This document shows, one piece after another, positions 8,956 through 17,725 of a stretch of 64,000 bases of DNA (position 1 is the first letter of the stretch; every line of letters starts with the position of its first letter). The notes beneath the pieces were generated by a model. That model did not search any database and had not been told where the DNA came from. It saw only the letters and a program-made list of their open reading frames with translations. Source of the DNA: an uncultured Acidobacteriota bacterium (GTDB lineage: Bacteria; Acidobacteriota; Terriglobia; Bryobacterales; Bryobacteraceae); NCBI GenBank assembly GCA_902825945.1, contig CADECY010000024.1, positions 18,978 to 82,977 of the forward strand, in the 5' to 3' direction. A program made the translations under genes and the position numbers.

Positions 8956-9411
8956 ATGCGTTGCTTTGAATGGAACAAGGGAAAATATTCGAATCAGGTC
9001 ACCGAGGTCACGGGAGAGGTCCGTGGCGAAGAGCTTACCGTGTCTGTCGAGGCCCAGGTCTGCGGAAATTGTGGCTCGCAGGTGATGACCGATGACCAAT
9101 CCTCGGCCTACACGGGTGCCATCGCGGATGCCTACCGCGACAAGCACGGTCTATTGACCTCCAGCCGGCTGAAGCAGATTCGAAATCGCCTCGGTATGAG
9201 CCAGCGTACCTTTGCCAACTTCCTTCGCGTGGGCGAGGCGAGCGTGAAGAGATGGGAGTCCGGATTGATACAGGACGAGAGTCACGATGAATTGATTCGC
9301 CTCAAGACCGATCTCCAGACCGCGAAGTCCAACGTTGCGCGGATTGAGGGGCTATCGACAAGGCAAGGGAATCACGCTCCCGCCGCCAGCCGATCCCGCA
9401 CTTTGTCATGA
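8956..9411 (+). CDS. MqsA-like antitoxin (YgiT-type zinc finger plus helix-turn-helix) with C-terminal extension
   Basis: A 151-residue protein. Residues 1-45 resemble the MqsA/YgiT zinc-binding domain; residues about 70-110 are an Xre-type helix-turn-helix (LKQIRNRLGMSQRTFANFLRV followed by EASVKRWESG) that would bind the operon promoter. MqsA has two CxxC pairs; here only CGNC is intact, while the first reads CFEW, so one zinc ligand is replaced by Trp. A tail of about 40 residues after the HTH exceeds the E. coli protein and matches where chaperone-dependent antitoxins carry a chaperone-addiction region. The start ATG 8956 is 17 nt after the toxin frame ends. A 35-codon frame overlaps the stop (ATGA, 9408-9411) and is probably meaningless. 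Confidence 0.7.
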   Translation: MRCFEWNKGKYSNQVTEVTGEVRGEELTVSVEAQVCGNCGSQVMTDDQSSAYTGAIADAYRDKHGLLTSSRLKQIRNRLGMSQRTFANFLRVGEASVKRWESGLIQDESHDELIRLKTDLQTAKSNVARIEGLSTRQGNHAPAASRSRTLS

Positions 9412-9520
9412 AGATGGAAAGGCCTTCAGCAGTGCCGGTTCGATGGCGGCCGCTGGGAGTTCCGCCCCCGGACAATCAGGAGGCTTTGTGGCTACCCAAG
9501 CGCCTCAGGGGTTGACCGCG

Positions 9521-9995
9521 ATGGATCCATTCAGTCTTGTAGTCCTGCAGGATCCGTCCAGGCGGCTCGGCGCTTCGAGTTGTCGTCGAACCTGGCCAGT
9601 GTTCGGCTGCTCGAATGCAGTTCCAACCACCGGACTCATCCATCCTCCAGCAAGGGCGGCCTCGAGCTGAGGATCGACGTCAAGGCCGATGCGCTCAAAC
9701 GGCGGCCCAGAGGGTGGATATCTCAGTGTCAGTGGGCGGGAATCCAGATGGCGAGGGCCATGCCGAGCCAGTGCTCGCTGTCTCGTGTCGCTATTGTCTC
9801 TCTTATGAGATGCGTTTCAAGACGGCATGCAGTCTTCCTCCATGCATGGCCGTACTGCCGTGAGTTGATTCAGAACCTGACGGCGCGGATGGAGATTATG
9901 GCTCCGCCACTGCCGATGTTGCGGCTACTCCCGAAGGCAGCCCGGCGTGAGGAGCCGGCCAATAAGGGCAGATCGAGTACCGGTCACGAAGCAGA
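9521..9995 (+). pseudogene. Frameshifted SecB-like chaperone of a toxin-antitoxin-chaperone module
   Basis: No single frame is intact, but joined pieces resemble the SecB-like chaperones that follow antitoxins (for example Rv1957). From ATG 9521 one frame gives MDPFSLVVLQDPSR; from about 9559 a second gives AARRFELSSNLASVRLLE and GGLELRIDVKADA; from about 9714 to 9812 a third gives VDISVSVGG...EPVLAVSCRYCLSYE; from 9835 the second frame returns with FLHAWPYCRELIQNLTARM and PPLPMLRLLPKAARR. The last part corresponds to the conserved SecB end (PYxRExxxxLTxR...LPPL). Three or more indels are needed, so this is a decayed gene. Its 3' limit is set only by the next gene's stop codon at 9996. Confidence 0.6.
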
Positions 9996-12140
9996 CTATC
10001 GATTGAACAAGAAAGCGTTGCTATTCAGCAACGCCCACATCAGATCCTGCGCCCGCTCCGCCCTCGGACCTTTGCCTAAGTACGTCAGCGCCAGATCCAA
10101 CTCCTGCCCCTCTGGCATCCGGCTCAACGCCGCGAGGTAGATCTCCTCGACCAGCTTCCGGTCCGCCGTTCCGGCCAGGATCAGTTTCGCGATCCGCCCT
10201 TCCGGATCGGCGATCGATTCAGCGATCGTTGCTCCGTTGAGCAGATTCAGAGCCTGTACGAGACTCACGTCGGACCGCCGTTCGCACTCGCAACTGGTCT
10301 GCCGCTCGGGGCGCCCGAACACGTCGAGGAAGCCGCCCTTGCCCACCGTCGGGTCGGGCACGTCCTGCGCGAGCGAATCCTTTGGCACCAGTTGGAACTT
10401 CGGCTTCACGCCGGCCGCCAAGTGGATTCCGTCGAACAGTTGCTCGGCGGAAAGCCGGCGCGGAAGTGCGTGCGAGAAGTTGGTCTCATCCGACTCGTTG
10501 GTCGCGTTCGGCTTGTAGCTGAGCTGGTAGGTCCGCGAGTTGACGATCGTGCGGATCAGGTGCTTCAAGTCGTAGTCATGCTCGATGAAGTCGCGTGTCA
10601 TCGCGTCGAGCAGCGCGGGGTTCGACGGCGGATTCGACGCGCGGATGTCGTCCACGGGATCGATGATTCCGATGCCCATGAAGTAGCTCCACATGCGGTT
10701 GGCCATCGACTTCGCAAAGAGCGGGTTGTCCTTCGACGTGATCCATTCGCCGAGACTCTCACGCAGTTCCGCCTCACGAACCGACGCCTTGCCCACCGGG
10801 AACAGGAACTTCGCCGGCATCACACGATTGTCCTTCGGGTGATGGATCTCGGCCTCTTCGCGTTTATCGTAGATCACTTCTTCATCGGAATCCTCGCCGC
10901 CCTTGACGGCGAGCGCGCCGAAGAAGGCACTCAGGTTGTAGTACTGATTCTGCGTCCACTGTTCGAACGGATGATCGTGGCATTGCGCGCACACCATGCG
11001 AACGCCGAGGAACAACTGCGTGGTCGTCTCCATCGCCACCTTCGGTTCGCGCGTGAAGCGGAAGAAGTTGGCGGGCGGATTCTTGAACGTCGATCCGCGC
11101 GCGGTGAGCAACTCGCGCACCATGCGGTCATATGGCCGGTTCTGTTCGAGCGACTCGCGAATCCATTCGCGGAACGCCCACACGCCCTTGTCGCCGAGCT
11201 TGTTGCGGTTCACCTGCAACAGGTCGGACCATTTCACTGACCAGTGATTGACGAACTCCTCGCGCGCCAGCAGCTTCTCGATCAACGCCGATCGCTTCTT
11301 CCGCGTCTCGGTCTTGTCCGCGACGAACGCCTTCACATCCTCCGGTGATGGCGGAACCCCAGCCAGATCATAGGAGACGCGCCGCAGGAACTCGGCATCG
11401 CTCGCCAGCTCCGACGGTTGCAGTTTCAGCCGCTGGAGCTTGGCATTGATGTTCTTGTCGACATAATTCCATTCGGGCACGGCCTGCCAGGCGAATGGAG
11501 CTTCGGGGACCGCGGTCACGTTGATCACCGCGAGCTTGCCTTCGTACCGCACGAGCATCGCCGCTTCGCCGCGGCGGACGGTCTTCACCAGCCCGTCCTC
11601 ATTCACTTCCGCCTTGGTAGGTGTGTTGCTCGAATACTGGGCGTCACGCGTCACATCGCGCGTCGAACCATCGGCGTAGTGCGCCACCACCTTCAATTGC
11701 TGGGTCGATCCCGGCTTCTGGGTGAAGAACTCGTTCGGCGTCACGTCGAGTTTGGTCACCGTTGCGGAGACGGGATCGCCGAACGGCGCGCCCTGCGCGA
11801 TCCAATCGAGCACGATCTTGTAGTACGCCGACTTCTCGTCGAACCGCAGTCCGCCGCCGTGCGGAATCGCCATCGCGGGCTTCAGCAGAACGAGGCTGTT
11901 CGCGGGATCGGTGCGATTCCAACGCCGGCCCGCCATCTCGTGGACGATCGCGCGATAGTCGAATTCGGGATCGTAACCGCGCAATGAGAGCTTGAAGCCC
12001 GCTTTGCCTTTCGCGCCGCCATGGCACGGTCCAGAAGTGCAACCCGCCTTGTTGAGCACGGGCATGACGTCTTTCACGAAAGAGAGCGGAGCAGCCGCGG
12101 CGATCGCGGCCAGAAACAGCGAACTGGCGATGAGTCTCAT
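9996..12140 (-). CDS. DUF1549/DUF1553 domain protein with cytochrome c-type haem motifs
   Basis: Exported protein of 714 residues (signal peptide 1-17). A haem-type motif with an expanded spacer, CTSGPCH, is at residues 34-40; an Ig-like (BIG2-type) strand region spans about 130-212 (KLDVTPNEFFTQKPG); DUF1549 follows from about 225 to 430 and contains a regular CAQCH at 384-388; DUF1553 covers about 455-690 (SMANRMWSYFMGIGIIDPVDD). These domains are typical of planctomycete and Solibacter surface proteins of unknown biochemical role. It is the last of three genes whose ends overlap (its ATG overlaps the upstream stop by four bases), so the three products probably work together. Confidence 0.88.
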   Translation of the reverse strand: MRLIASSLFLAAIAAAAPLSFVKDVMPVLNKAGCTSGPCHGGAKGKAGFKLSLRGYDPEFDYRAIVHEMAGRRWNRTDPANSLVLLKPAMAIPHGGGLRFDEKSAYYKIVLDWIAQGAPFGDPVSATVTKLDVTPNEFFTQKPGSTQQLKVVAHYADGSTRDVTRDAQYSSNTPTKAEVNEDGLVKTVRRGEAAMLVRYEGKLAVINVTAVPEAPFAWQAVPEWNYVDKNINAKLQRLKLQPSELASDAEFLRRVSYDLAGVPPSPEDVKAFVADKTETRKKRSALIEKLLAREEFVNHWSVKWSDLLQVNRNKLGDKGVWAFREWIRESLEQNRPYDRMVRELLTARGSTFKNPPANFFRFTREPKVAMETTTQLFLGVRMVCAQCHDHPFEQWTQNQYYNLSAFFGALAVKGGEDSDEEVIYDKREEAEIHHPKDNRVMPAKFLFPVGKASVREAELRESLGEWITSKDNPLFAKSMANRMWSYFMGIGIIDPVDDIRASNPPSNPALLDAMTRDFIEHDYDLKHLIRTIVNSRTYQLSYKPNATNESDETNFSHALPRRLSAEQLFDGIHLAAGVKPKFQLVPKDSLAQDVPDPTVGKGGFLDVFGRPERQTSCECERRSDVSLVQALNLLNGATIAESIADPEGRIAKLILAGTADRKLVEEIYLAALSRMPEGQELDLALTYLGKGPRAERAQDLMWALLNSNAFLFNR

Positions 12141-14446
12141 TGGATGGTCAACTTCCCCGGCACCACCGGGATTTTGTAGGTGTCTTTCGCCTTGGCCCCG
12201 GTATCGGGAGCCTGCGAGGAGATCTGGACTTCGTGCGTGCCCTTCGGCGCGCTGGATGCCACTTGGCAGGCGATCGCGAAGTCGCGCGCCGCGGCCGCGA
12301 TCTCAGCGGAAGCGCACGTGACGCCCTCGGGAAGCTCTTGCACATCGAGCTTCACGGGTCCGCCCTCGAACGTCGGCTCACGATGAATCTTACCAGCGAT
12401 CTGGAACGAACCACCGGCTGGTGCCCGCCATTCGGAGGCCGATGGCCAGACCTGATATCCGGGCACGATTTCGAAGGTGACGATCGGCGCATAGACATCG
12501 ACCTGTCCGCCGTCCACATCGGCGGTCACGGTGGAGAGCATATCGAACTTCGTGGTGGGCGTGGCGAAGTTCGTATTCACCAGCATCGAGCCCGCGTCCG
12601 GACTCTTGCTCGCCGGCCCCTGGAGGATGCGCAGATTGCCGACTTGGGTCGCGATCGTCTCGCGCGGCTTGCCTTGTACCCTGCCCACGAGTCCGCGTTC
12701 AATTTTGTAGTTCAGCGGGAACTCGACGCCTTGCGAAATTCGCACCAGGGGCACCGGGTTCGAAAGCTTTACCGGCAGTGGCTTCGAGACCGCCATCGGC
12801 AGATCCATCTCGAGCCACGCGGCGGTGATCGCCTTCTGACGAAGCCCTTTCACCGCGGTCACGAGCCCCGGACCTTCCGCCCGCCGCACGATGGCACCCG
12901 CGCGGGCGATCACCTGCAGCTCCACGCTTTGCGGCTTCACATCCGGATCGGCGGTGATCGTCAGCGTGCTCGCCGCCGCGCTGAATCGCGGATTCGGGTC
13001 GTCGAAGCGTTGCGATGCGGCGGCCGGTGCGATGTGTCCACCAGCGACATGGAAGCCCTTTGGGAGATTCGGAATCTCGAGCCGCGCCGCGCCATCGTAG
13101 CCACGCCGTTGGAGTGTCGCATTGACGATCGCCGTTCCGCCCGCCGGAACGTTCACAAACGGCGAGTTCAACCGCACGATGAAGTCCGCCGGCTCCCGCC
13201 GTGCCTGAAGGCGATATCCGAACGCCAGCCCGCCGCGCCCGAGCAGGTCCTCCACCGCAACCGTCACTTCGTTCACCTTCTCTGGAATCTCGAGCGGCAA
13301 CACCGGATCGGCGCTACCGAGATCGTCGCGAGAGGCGATTTTTTTGCCATCGGGTCCATAGACCGTCAGCAGGGCATCGAGCCGCGATGTTCCGAGCGCC
13401 GAAGCGCGGACCTCGAAGATCCATTGCTCGCCCGGTTTCACCGCGACTCTGTACTTGTCGATTTCCTTCGGCTTGGCGATACGGCCGTTGAGGATCACGC
13501 CCGATGGGAGCGCGGTCGGCCCCCCCGATTCGGGCTCCAGCGTTTCTTGCGTGTCGCTCAATTCGAACAGCAGCGGCAGACTCGCCGACCCGGCCACGCG
13601 CACCGGCACGAATCGCGACTTCACCGACGTGTCGAGCTTCACCGCAGCGGGTTGGGCGAAGCTGCCGCCGATGGCCTGCACCGTCACCGGGTCGCCACGC
13701 TTGCCGCCAAGCGGGAACAGCGCTTCCGCATAGGGATACGAGCCGATCTTCAGGCGATAGAAGTTCGCCGATTGATCCGAGTACTTCGAGTCGTGCACAC
13801 GCACGTAGTAGCGGCCCCCGGCGCGGAAGGTGTGATCGATTCTCGAGTCGATGCCGTTGCCCGGAGCATCGTCGTTCTTCGCGATTGTCTTGCCAGCGAC
13901 ATCGAGCAACTCGATGGCCGGATCGATCGCGCTCGCCATCACGTTCGCCTCCACTTCGAATACGAGCCGCTGGCCCGCCTTCGCGTCGAATCCGTAGATG
14001 TCGAGGTCGCCCTCGAGTAGCGTGCCATTCACTGTAACCGGAGCCGTCACGGCCTGCGCCGACTTCAACTCGGCATTCGTCTGCTTGGGTTCGCTCGATT
14101 CCGTCTCCTCGACTTCCGCGAACTCGCCCACAGAAAACAGCAGCACATTCGAGAGCCCGTCATCGGCCAGCACGCGGACCGGATAGAGCCCCACCGGCGC
14201 ATCCTTCTTGATTTCGACGAGGAACGGCAGCTCGGAATCGGGCCGCATCAACTCCTTGGACGGCGCAAGCCGTGAGATGCTCGCGGGAAGCGTTGTCTGC
14301 AATTGCGCGCCCGCGCGAAGCTCGGAGCCCTTCAATACGAGTTGAATCGTCTTTCCGCGCTGACCGCCACGAGGCGACAGATCGCGAAGGTTCGGCGCGG
14401 CGAAAGCGAGGCCCACGAGGGCGAAGAGTAGCGTGACGCGCATCAT
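12137..14446 (-). CDS. Secreted protein with pre-peptidase C-terminal (PPC) domains
   Basis: Exported 769-residue protein (MMRVTLLFALVGLAFAAPN). It opens with an IPT-like strand region (LRDLSPRGGQRGKTIQLVLKG), then a PPC domain at about 120-220 (GTLLEGDLDIYGFDAKAGQ; RAGGRYYVRVHDSKYS), and a second at about 315-425 (ILNGRIAKPKEIDKYRVAV; LGRGGLAFGYRLQAR). The C-terminal 330 residues are beta-rich without a recognised family. PPC domains are usually accessory binding modules of secreted enzymes, but no protease or other catalytic domain is present. It lies between the WD40/cytochrome and DUF1549 genes with one- and four-base overlaps, the typical companion arrangement for these systems. ATG could also be one codon later. 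Confidence 0.82.
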   Translation of the reverse strand: MMRVTLLFALVGLAFAAPNLRDLSPRGGQRGKTIQLVLKGSELRAGAQLQTTLPASISRLAPSKELMRPDSELPFLVEIKKDAPVGLYPVRVLADDGLSNVLLFSVGEFAEVEETESSEPKQTNAELKSAQAVTAPVTVNGTLLEGDLDIYGFDAKAGQRLVFEVEANVMASAIDPAIELLDVAGKTIAKNDDAPGNGIDSRIDHTFRAGGRYYVRVHDSKYSDQSANFYRLKIGSYPYAEALFPLGGKRGDPVTVQAIGGSFAQPAAVKLDTSVKSRFVPVRVAGSASLPLLFELSDTQETLEPESGGPTALPSGVILNGRIAKPKEIDKYRVAVKPGEQWIFEVRASALGTSRLDALLTVYGPDGKKIASRDDLGSADPVLPLEIPEKVNEVTVAVEDLLGRGGLAFGYRLQARREPADFIVRLNSPFVNVPAGGTAIVNATLQRRGYDGAARLEIPNLPKGFHVAGGHIAPAAASQRFDDPNPRFSAAASTLTITADPDVKPQSVELQVIARAGAIVRRAEGPGLVTAVKGLRQKAITAAWLEMDLPMAVSKPLPVKLSNPVPLVRISQGVEFPLNYKIERGLVGRVQGKPRETIATQVGNLRILQGPASKSPDAGSMLVNTNFATPTTKFDMLSTVTADVDGGQVDVYAPIVTFEIVPGYQVWPSASEWRAPAGGSFQIAGKIHREPTFEGGPVKLDVQELPEGVTCASAEIAAAARDFAIACQVASSAPKGTHEVQISSQAPDTGAKAKDTYKIPVVPGKLTIQ

Positions 14447-15792
14447 CAGTTGCCCCTCGACAGTTCGACCGGCGCGGCCACGAAATCGCGCACCATTTTC
14501 CCAGACATGTCGTAGAAGCGGAGGTGCCCGTCGAACCCACCGGTCACGAGATTCGCTCCATCGGGCGAAAACTGGAGCGCGAAGATACCGCCCTGATGGC
14601 CGGAACAGCGCGCGATCAAATCGCCGGTCTCGGCGTTGAAAATACGAACATCGCCCGCCTCGGCTCCCACCGCGAGCTTGCCCCCGTCGGGAGAGAGAGC
14701 GAGTGCGGTGATCGGTCCGTCCTGCCGGTCGAACTTGCGGATCAACGTAGAATCATCAGCGATCCGCATCGCGCGCGGCCGGTCGAGGCGGTAAAGGTAC
14801 GGAATCCGCTCCGCCCCGCCGATCGCCACCCAGTCGCGTTTGGGATGGCGGACAATCGCCATTAGCGAATCCTTGAGCAGATTGACGTTCTCGACGAAAC
14901 GGCCCGTGGAAACATCCGTTAGCTTCGCCGCGCGATCGCGGCCCACGGTCACCAACCGCTTTCCGTCCACTCCGAACACACCTTGGAAGACCCAGTCCTC
15001 ATGGTGATCGATCTTGCGGACTTCTTTGCCCGCCTCGACATCGATCAGGCGGATCGACTTGTCGGCTCCGCCTCCCGCGACGAGAAGCTTTCCATCCGGC
15101 GATAGGGCGCCGCCGAAGAACGTATCGGCCGATGCAACGATTGAAGCCCGTTGCTTCCTCGTCTCGACATCCCAAATCTGCGCTTCGCCCGATCGGGCCG
15201 GATCACCGCCGACCGCGGCGAGCGTCTTGCCGTCCGGAGTGAATGCGAGCCCGTGGATGCGCATCGATTTTCCTGGAAGCCGCGCGATCAGCTTGCCCTC
15301 GACCGTGTTCAGCAGGATCTCGTGATAGCCGGAAACAGCGAGCATCTTGCCATCCGGCGAGAAGGCGAATGCGGTCACGAGCGGAGCGGACTTGTAGGCG
15401 ATCGGCTGTGAGGGAACTTTCGGCACATGCGCGCTGGCCGCACCGGCGCCGGCGGAATCGTCTTTCGCTCCTTCGCGGATCCATGCGCGGAACAATTCGA
15501 TGTCCTCTTCCGGCAGCGGCTTGCCGCCGAAGGGCATTCGCGGTGACTTCGCTCCGGTCAGGTATCCGACGAGCAGGCTCTCATCCGGTTTGCCGGCAAC
15601 AAATCCGGGCCCCTTTGTTCCACCCTTCTTCAAGGCCTCGAATGTAGTCACCGAAAGTCCGGATTGCATGCTCTGGGGCTGATGGCAGCCGGAACATTGC
15701 TTGGCCAGAACGGGTTTGATTTGATTGGTGAAGCTGACGGCCTGCGCGAGCAGGGGCAGCGCGGCCAATAGGAGAAAAAATGCCTTCGACAT
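14446..15792 (-). CDS. Cytochrome c-like plus WD40 beta-propeller protein
   Basis: Exported 448-residue protein (signal peptide ending LLAQA). Residues about 20-110 form a planctomycete-type cytochrome c domain with haem motif CSGCH (QIKPVLAKQCSGCHQ) and the GKPDESLLVGYLTG segment. From about 130 to 445 there are repeated WD40 blades marked by FSPDGKMLAVSG, FTPDGKTLAAVG, LSPDGKLLVAGG, LSPDGGKLAVGA and FSPDGANLVTGG. The product probably sits outside the inner membrane as a haem-bearing scaffold. It is first in a three-gene operon with the PPC and DUF1549/DUF1553 genes; a TATAAT element lies 21 nt before the start codon. Confidence 0.9.
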   Translation of the reverse strand: MSKAFFLLLAALPLLAQAVSFTNQIKPVLAKQCSGCHQPQSMQSGLSVTTFEALKKGGTKGPGFVAGKPDESLLVGYLTGAKSPRMPFGGKPLPEEDIELFRAWIREGAKDDSAGAGAASAHVPKVPSQPIAYKSAPLVTAFAFSPDGKMLAVSGYHEILLNTVEGKLIARLPGKSMRIHGLAFTPDGKTLAAVGGDPARSGEAQIWDVETRKQRASIVASADTFFGGALSPDGKLLVAGGGADKSIRLIDVEAGKEVRKIDHHEDWVFQGVFGVDGKRLVTVGRDRAAKLTDVSTGRFVENVNLLKDSLMAIVRHPKRDWVAIGGAERIPYLYRLDRPRAMRIADDSTLIRKFDRQDGPITALALSPDGGKLAVGAEAGDVRIFNAETGDLIARCSGHQGGIFALQFSPDGANLVTGGFDGHLRFYDMSGKMVRDFVAAPVELSRGN

Positions 15793-15812
15793 GGGCTGAG
15801 ACGCTGAACCGG

Positions 15813-15818
15813 ATTATA
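15813..15818 (-). promoter_or_regulatory. Probable -10 element of the cytochrome/DUF1549 operon
   Basis: On the minus strand the hexamer is TATAAT, a perfect sigma-70 -10 sequence, 20-30 nt before the operon's first ATG (15792). The -35 position about 17-18 nt further upstream (TCAACG) is weak, so the call rests mainly on the -10 match and placement. Confidence 0.45.
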
Positions 15819-15896
15819 CAGGATTCTTCACTTCGGCGTTGAGTTTCCGTAACCATTTCGATCGCGAAGTCATCTTGTAAAAGACAGGAGATCATT

Positions 15897-16943
15897 TTGC
15901 CGTTTCGGCGCCGAAGGGGGCCCGGTGTCACACTCGGAGTGTGCGTTGCCGCGTCTCTGGCCTTTTCACAAAACGTCCAAGTCGTGAACGCACCCTCCGT
16001 GGTGATGCCCGTTCTCGTCGATTCCAACAGTCCGGCCTACTGGTACGACAGCCAGTTCCACTTGGTGAACTCGTCGGGCACGTCGATTGTCACGCGTGGC
16101 GCTAACCAGTTCTACCTGAACGGCGACGAGGTGACCGAAGAGTTCGCGGTGGAGATCGACTCTTGGGATCATCAGCCGCTCTGGATCGAAGCCACCTACC
16201 TCGACCCCGAGGATGGCCGCCTGTGGGCCTGGTATCACCACGAACCGGGCGGTATTTGTTCCGGATCACTGACCGTGCCCGAGATTGGCGCCATGGTCTC
16301 CGAGGATGGCGGGCGGACCTTCCGCGACCTCGGCCTCGTGCTCTCGGCCGCCGATCCTGCCGACTGTTCGGCCCGTAACGGATTCTTCGCCTCGGGCCAT
16401 GGCGATTTCAGCGTGACCGTGCAGGAAGGCTACTTCTATTTCATCTTCACCTCGTACGGCGGACCGGTGGAAAGCCAGGGGGTCGCGATGGCGCGGATGG
16501 CATTCGCTGACCGCTTCGAGCCAGCCGGCGCCGTCTTCAAGTACTTCGACGGGGCGTGGGCGGAACCGGGGCTCGGGGGACAGGTTACTCCCGTTTTCCC
16601 TGCCAGAGTCTCCTGGGCGGCCGCGAATACCGACTCGTATTGGGGTCCGTCGATTCACTGGAATTATCACCTCGGCAAGTATGTGGTGCTGATGGCACGG
16701 ACTTGCTGCGAGCCGCGCTGGCCTACCGAAGGGATTTACGTCACTTCCACCGGCGATTTGTCGGATCCGGCCTCGTGGACCGCGCCCAAGCGAATCTTGA
16801 GCGCCGCCGAGATCCGCTACAAGCCCGGCTGGTATCCACAGGTGTTGGGTATGGCATTCGGCGACACCGATTCGGTGGCGGGCCGGGTGTCGCGGCTCTA
16901 CATCAAGGGCATTTCGGACTGGGAGCTGGTGTTCGAGCCGTAG
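15897..16943 (+). CDS. Secreted propeller-like protein of unknown function
   Basis: A 348-residue exported protein with signal peptide (VTLGVCVAASLAFSQ). The start is TTG at 15897, six bases after an AGGAG ribosome binding site; no ATG is suitably placed. The sequence shows sialidase/arabinanase-like propeller traits: IGAMVSEDGGRTFRDLG (a BNR-like Asp-box), YWGPSIHWNYHLGKYVVLM and EGIYVTSTGDLSDPASW, the latter two typical of five-bladed glycosidase propellers and DUF4185-type proteins. Four Cys residues (GICSGS, DCSAR, TCCEP) could form disulfides. No catalytic residues can be assigned. It is monocistronic, facing away from the upstream operon. Confidence 0.65.
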   Translation: MPFRRRRGPGVTLGVCVAASLAFSQNVQVVNAPSVVMPVLVDSNSPAYWYDSQFHLVNSSGTSIVTRGANQFYLNGDEVTEEFAVEIDSWDHQPLWIEATYLDPEDGRLWAWYHHEPGGICSGSLTVPEIGAMVSEDGGRTFRDLGLVLSAADPADCSARNGFFASGHGDFSVTVQEGYFYFIFTSYGGPVESQGVAMARMAFADRFEPAGAVFKYFDGAWAEPGLGGQVTPVFPARVSWAAANTDSYWGPSIHWNYHLGKYVVLMARTCCEPRWPTEGIYVTSTGDLSDPASWTAPKRILSAAEIRYKPGWYPQVLGMAFGDTDSVAGRVSRLYIKGISDWELVFEP

Positions 16944-17311
16944 CCCGGCAGGGACATGCCGATGGGTGAGGTGACCCCTCGACCACTTCGAGGTTGTGTA
17001 CGAACGTGGCGGAATCATCCGGCAACTCCGGTTTCGATCTCCCCAACGGCGCCCATCGCTCACCGGACGCGTCCTGGGTGCTCCAGTTTAGGCTCGAGGC
17101 TCTGCCTCGAGGAGAACTGAGTGAGCGTCCTCCGCAGTGCCGGACTTCGTCGTGGAGTCCGCTCAAGGGGCGGCCGGCTGTCCGCGGTCCGCAAAAGGAC
17201 GGCCGAGTATCTCGAGAACGGCGCCAAGCTCGGGCTTCACGCTCGATCTCGCCCACAGTTGGAATCCACCGGTCTGGTCAAACAGGAAATCCTGAGCCAT
17301 AATGGACGGCA
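16944..17311 (+). other. Intergenic stretch, no supported gene
   Basis: About 370 bases between the propeller protein and the first cupin gene. Short open frames occur on both strands, but they overlap each other, lack ribosome binding sites and resemble nothing. A short inverted repeat (CTCGAGG...CCTCGAG, about 17091-17112) is present and might terminate transcription. I see no tRNA or riboswitch. Confidence 0.5.
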
Positions 17312-17725
17312 ATGCGAATTCCCGTCCTCGTGCCTACGCTGGCCCTCGCCATCGCGTCGGCGGCCAATGAAGCTTCGCTGCTGACCCAAACGGCCAAGAT
17401 CCCCTGGACTCCCGTCGAACTCCCCGGCGTCCCCAAGGGGCTCGAGCAGCGAGTCCTGCATGACAACAAAGCCAAGGGTCTCGTCTCGGCGGTCGTGCGA
17501 TTTCCGAAAGGCTTCACCGAACCGCGCCACTATCACACCAAGTGCGGCCATTCGATATACGTGCTGAAGGGCAAGCTGAAAGCGCCCGGCGCCACCTGGA
17601 CTCCGGGTTCGTTCCACTACGCCGCCGTCAATGAGGCCCACGGCCCGCTGACCGCACTCGAAGAGACCGAAATTCTGTTCTACACCGACGGACCGTTCGA
17701 CTACAATCTCGCGGAGAAGAAATGA
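17312..17725 (+). CDS. Secreted single-domain cupin protein
   Basis: A 137-residue protein with an N-terminal export signal (PVLVPTLALAIASA) and one cupin domain of the ChrR/anti-sigma-like type. The metal-site motif appears as EPRHYHTKCGHSIYVLKGKL (two His of motif 1, then a further His), and motif 2 as GSFHYAAVNEAHGPLTA. Cupins of this sort bind a divalent metal; the substrate is not evident. The stop overlaps the next cupin gene by four bases (ATGA), which implies co-translation and a joint role outside the cytoplasm. Confidence 0.8.
   Translation: MRIPVLVPTLALAIASAANEASLLTQTAKIPWTPVELPGVPKGLEQRVLHDNKAKGLVSAVVRFPKGFTEPRHYHTKCGHSIYVLKGKLKAPGATWTPGSFHYAAVNEAHGPLTALEETEILFYTDGPFDYNLAEKK

Noticed and set aside
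9408..9515. 35-codon frame overlapping the antitoxin stop (ATGA)
   Set aside because: Attractive by overlap, but it resembles nothing and ends before the SecB-like pieces begin.
9580..10140. A 186-codon + strand frame
   Set aside because: It contains only two of the SecB-like pieces, its middle is in the wrong frame, and it runs antisense into the DUF1549/DUF1553 gene; treated as part of a pseudogene.
16944..17311. Possible tRNA (a GGTTTCGATCTCC run resembles a T-arm)
   Set aside because: No matching acceptor stem or anticodon arm could be drawn.
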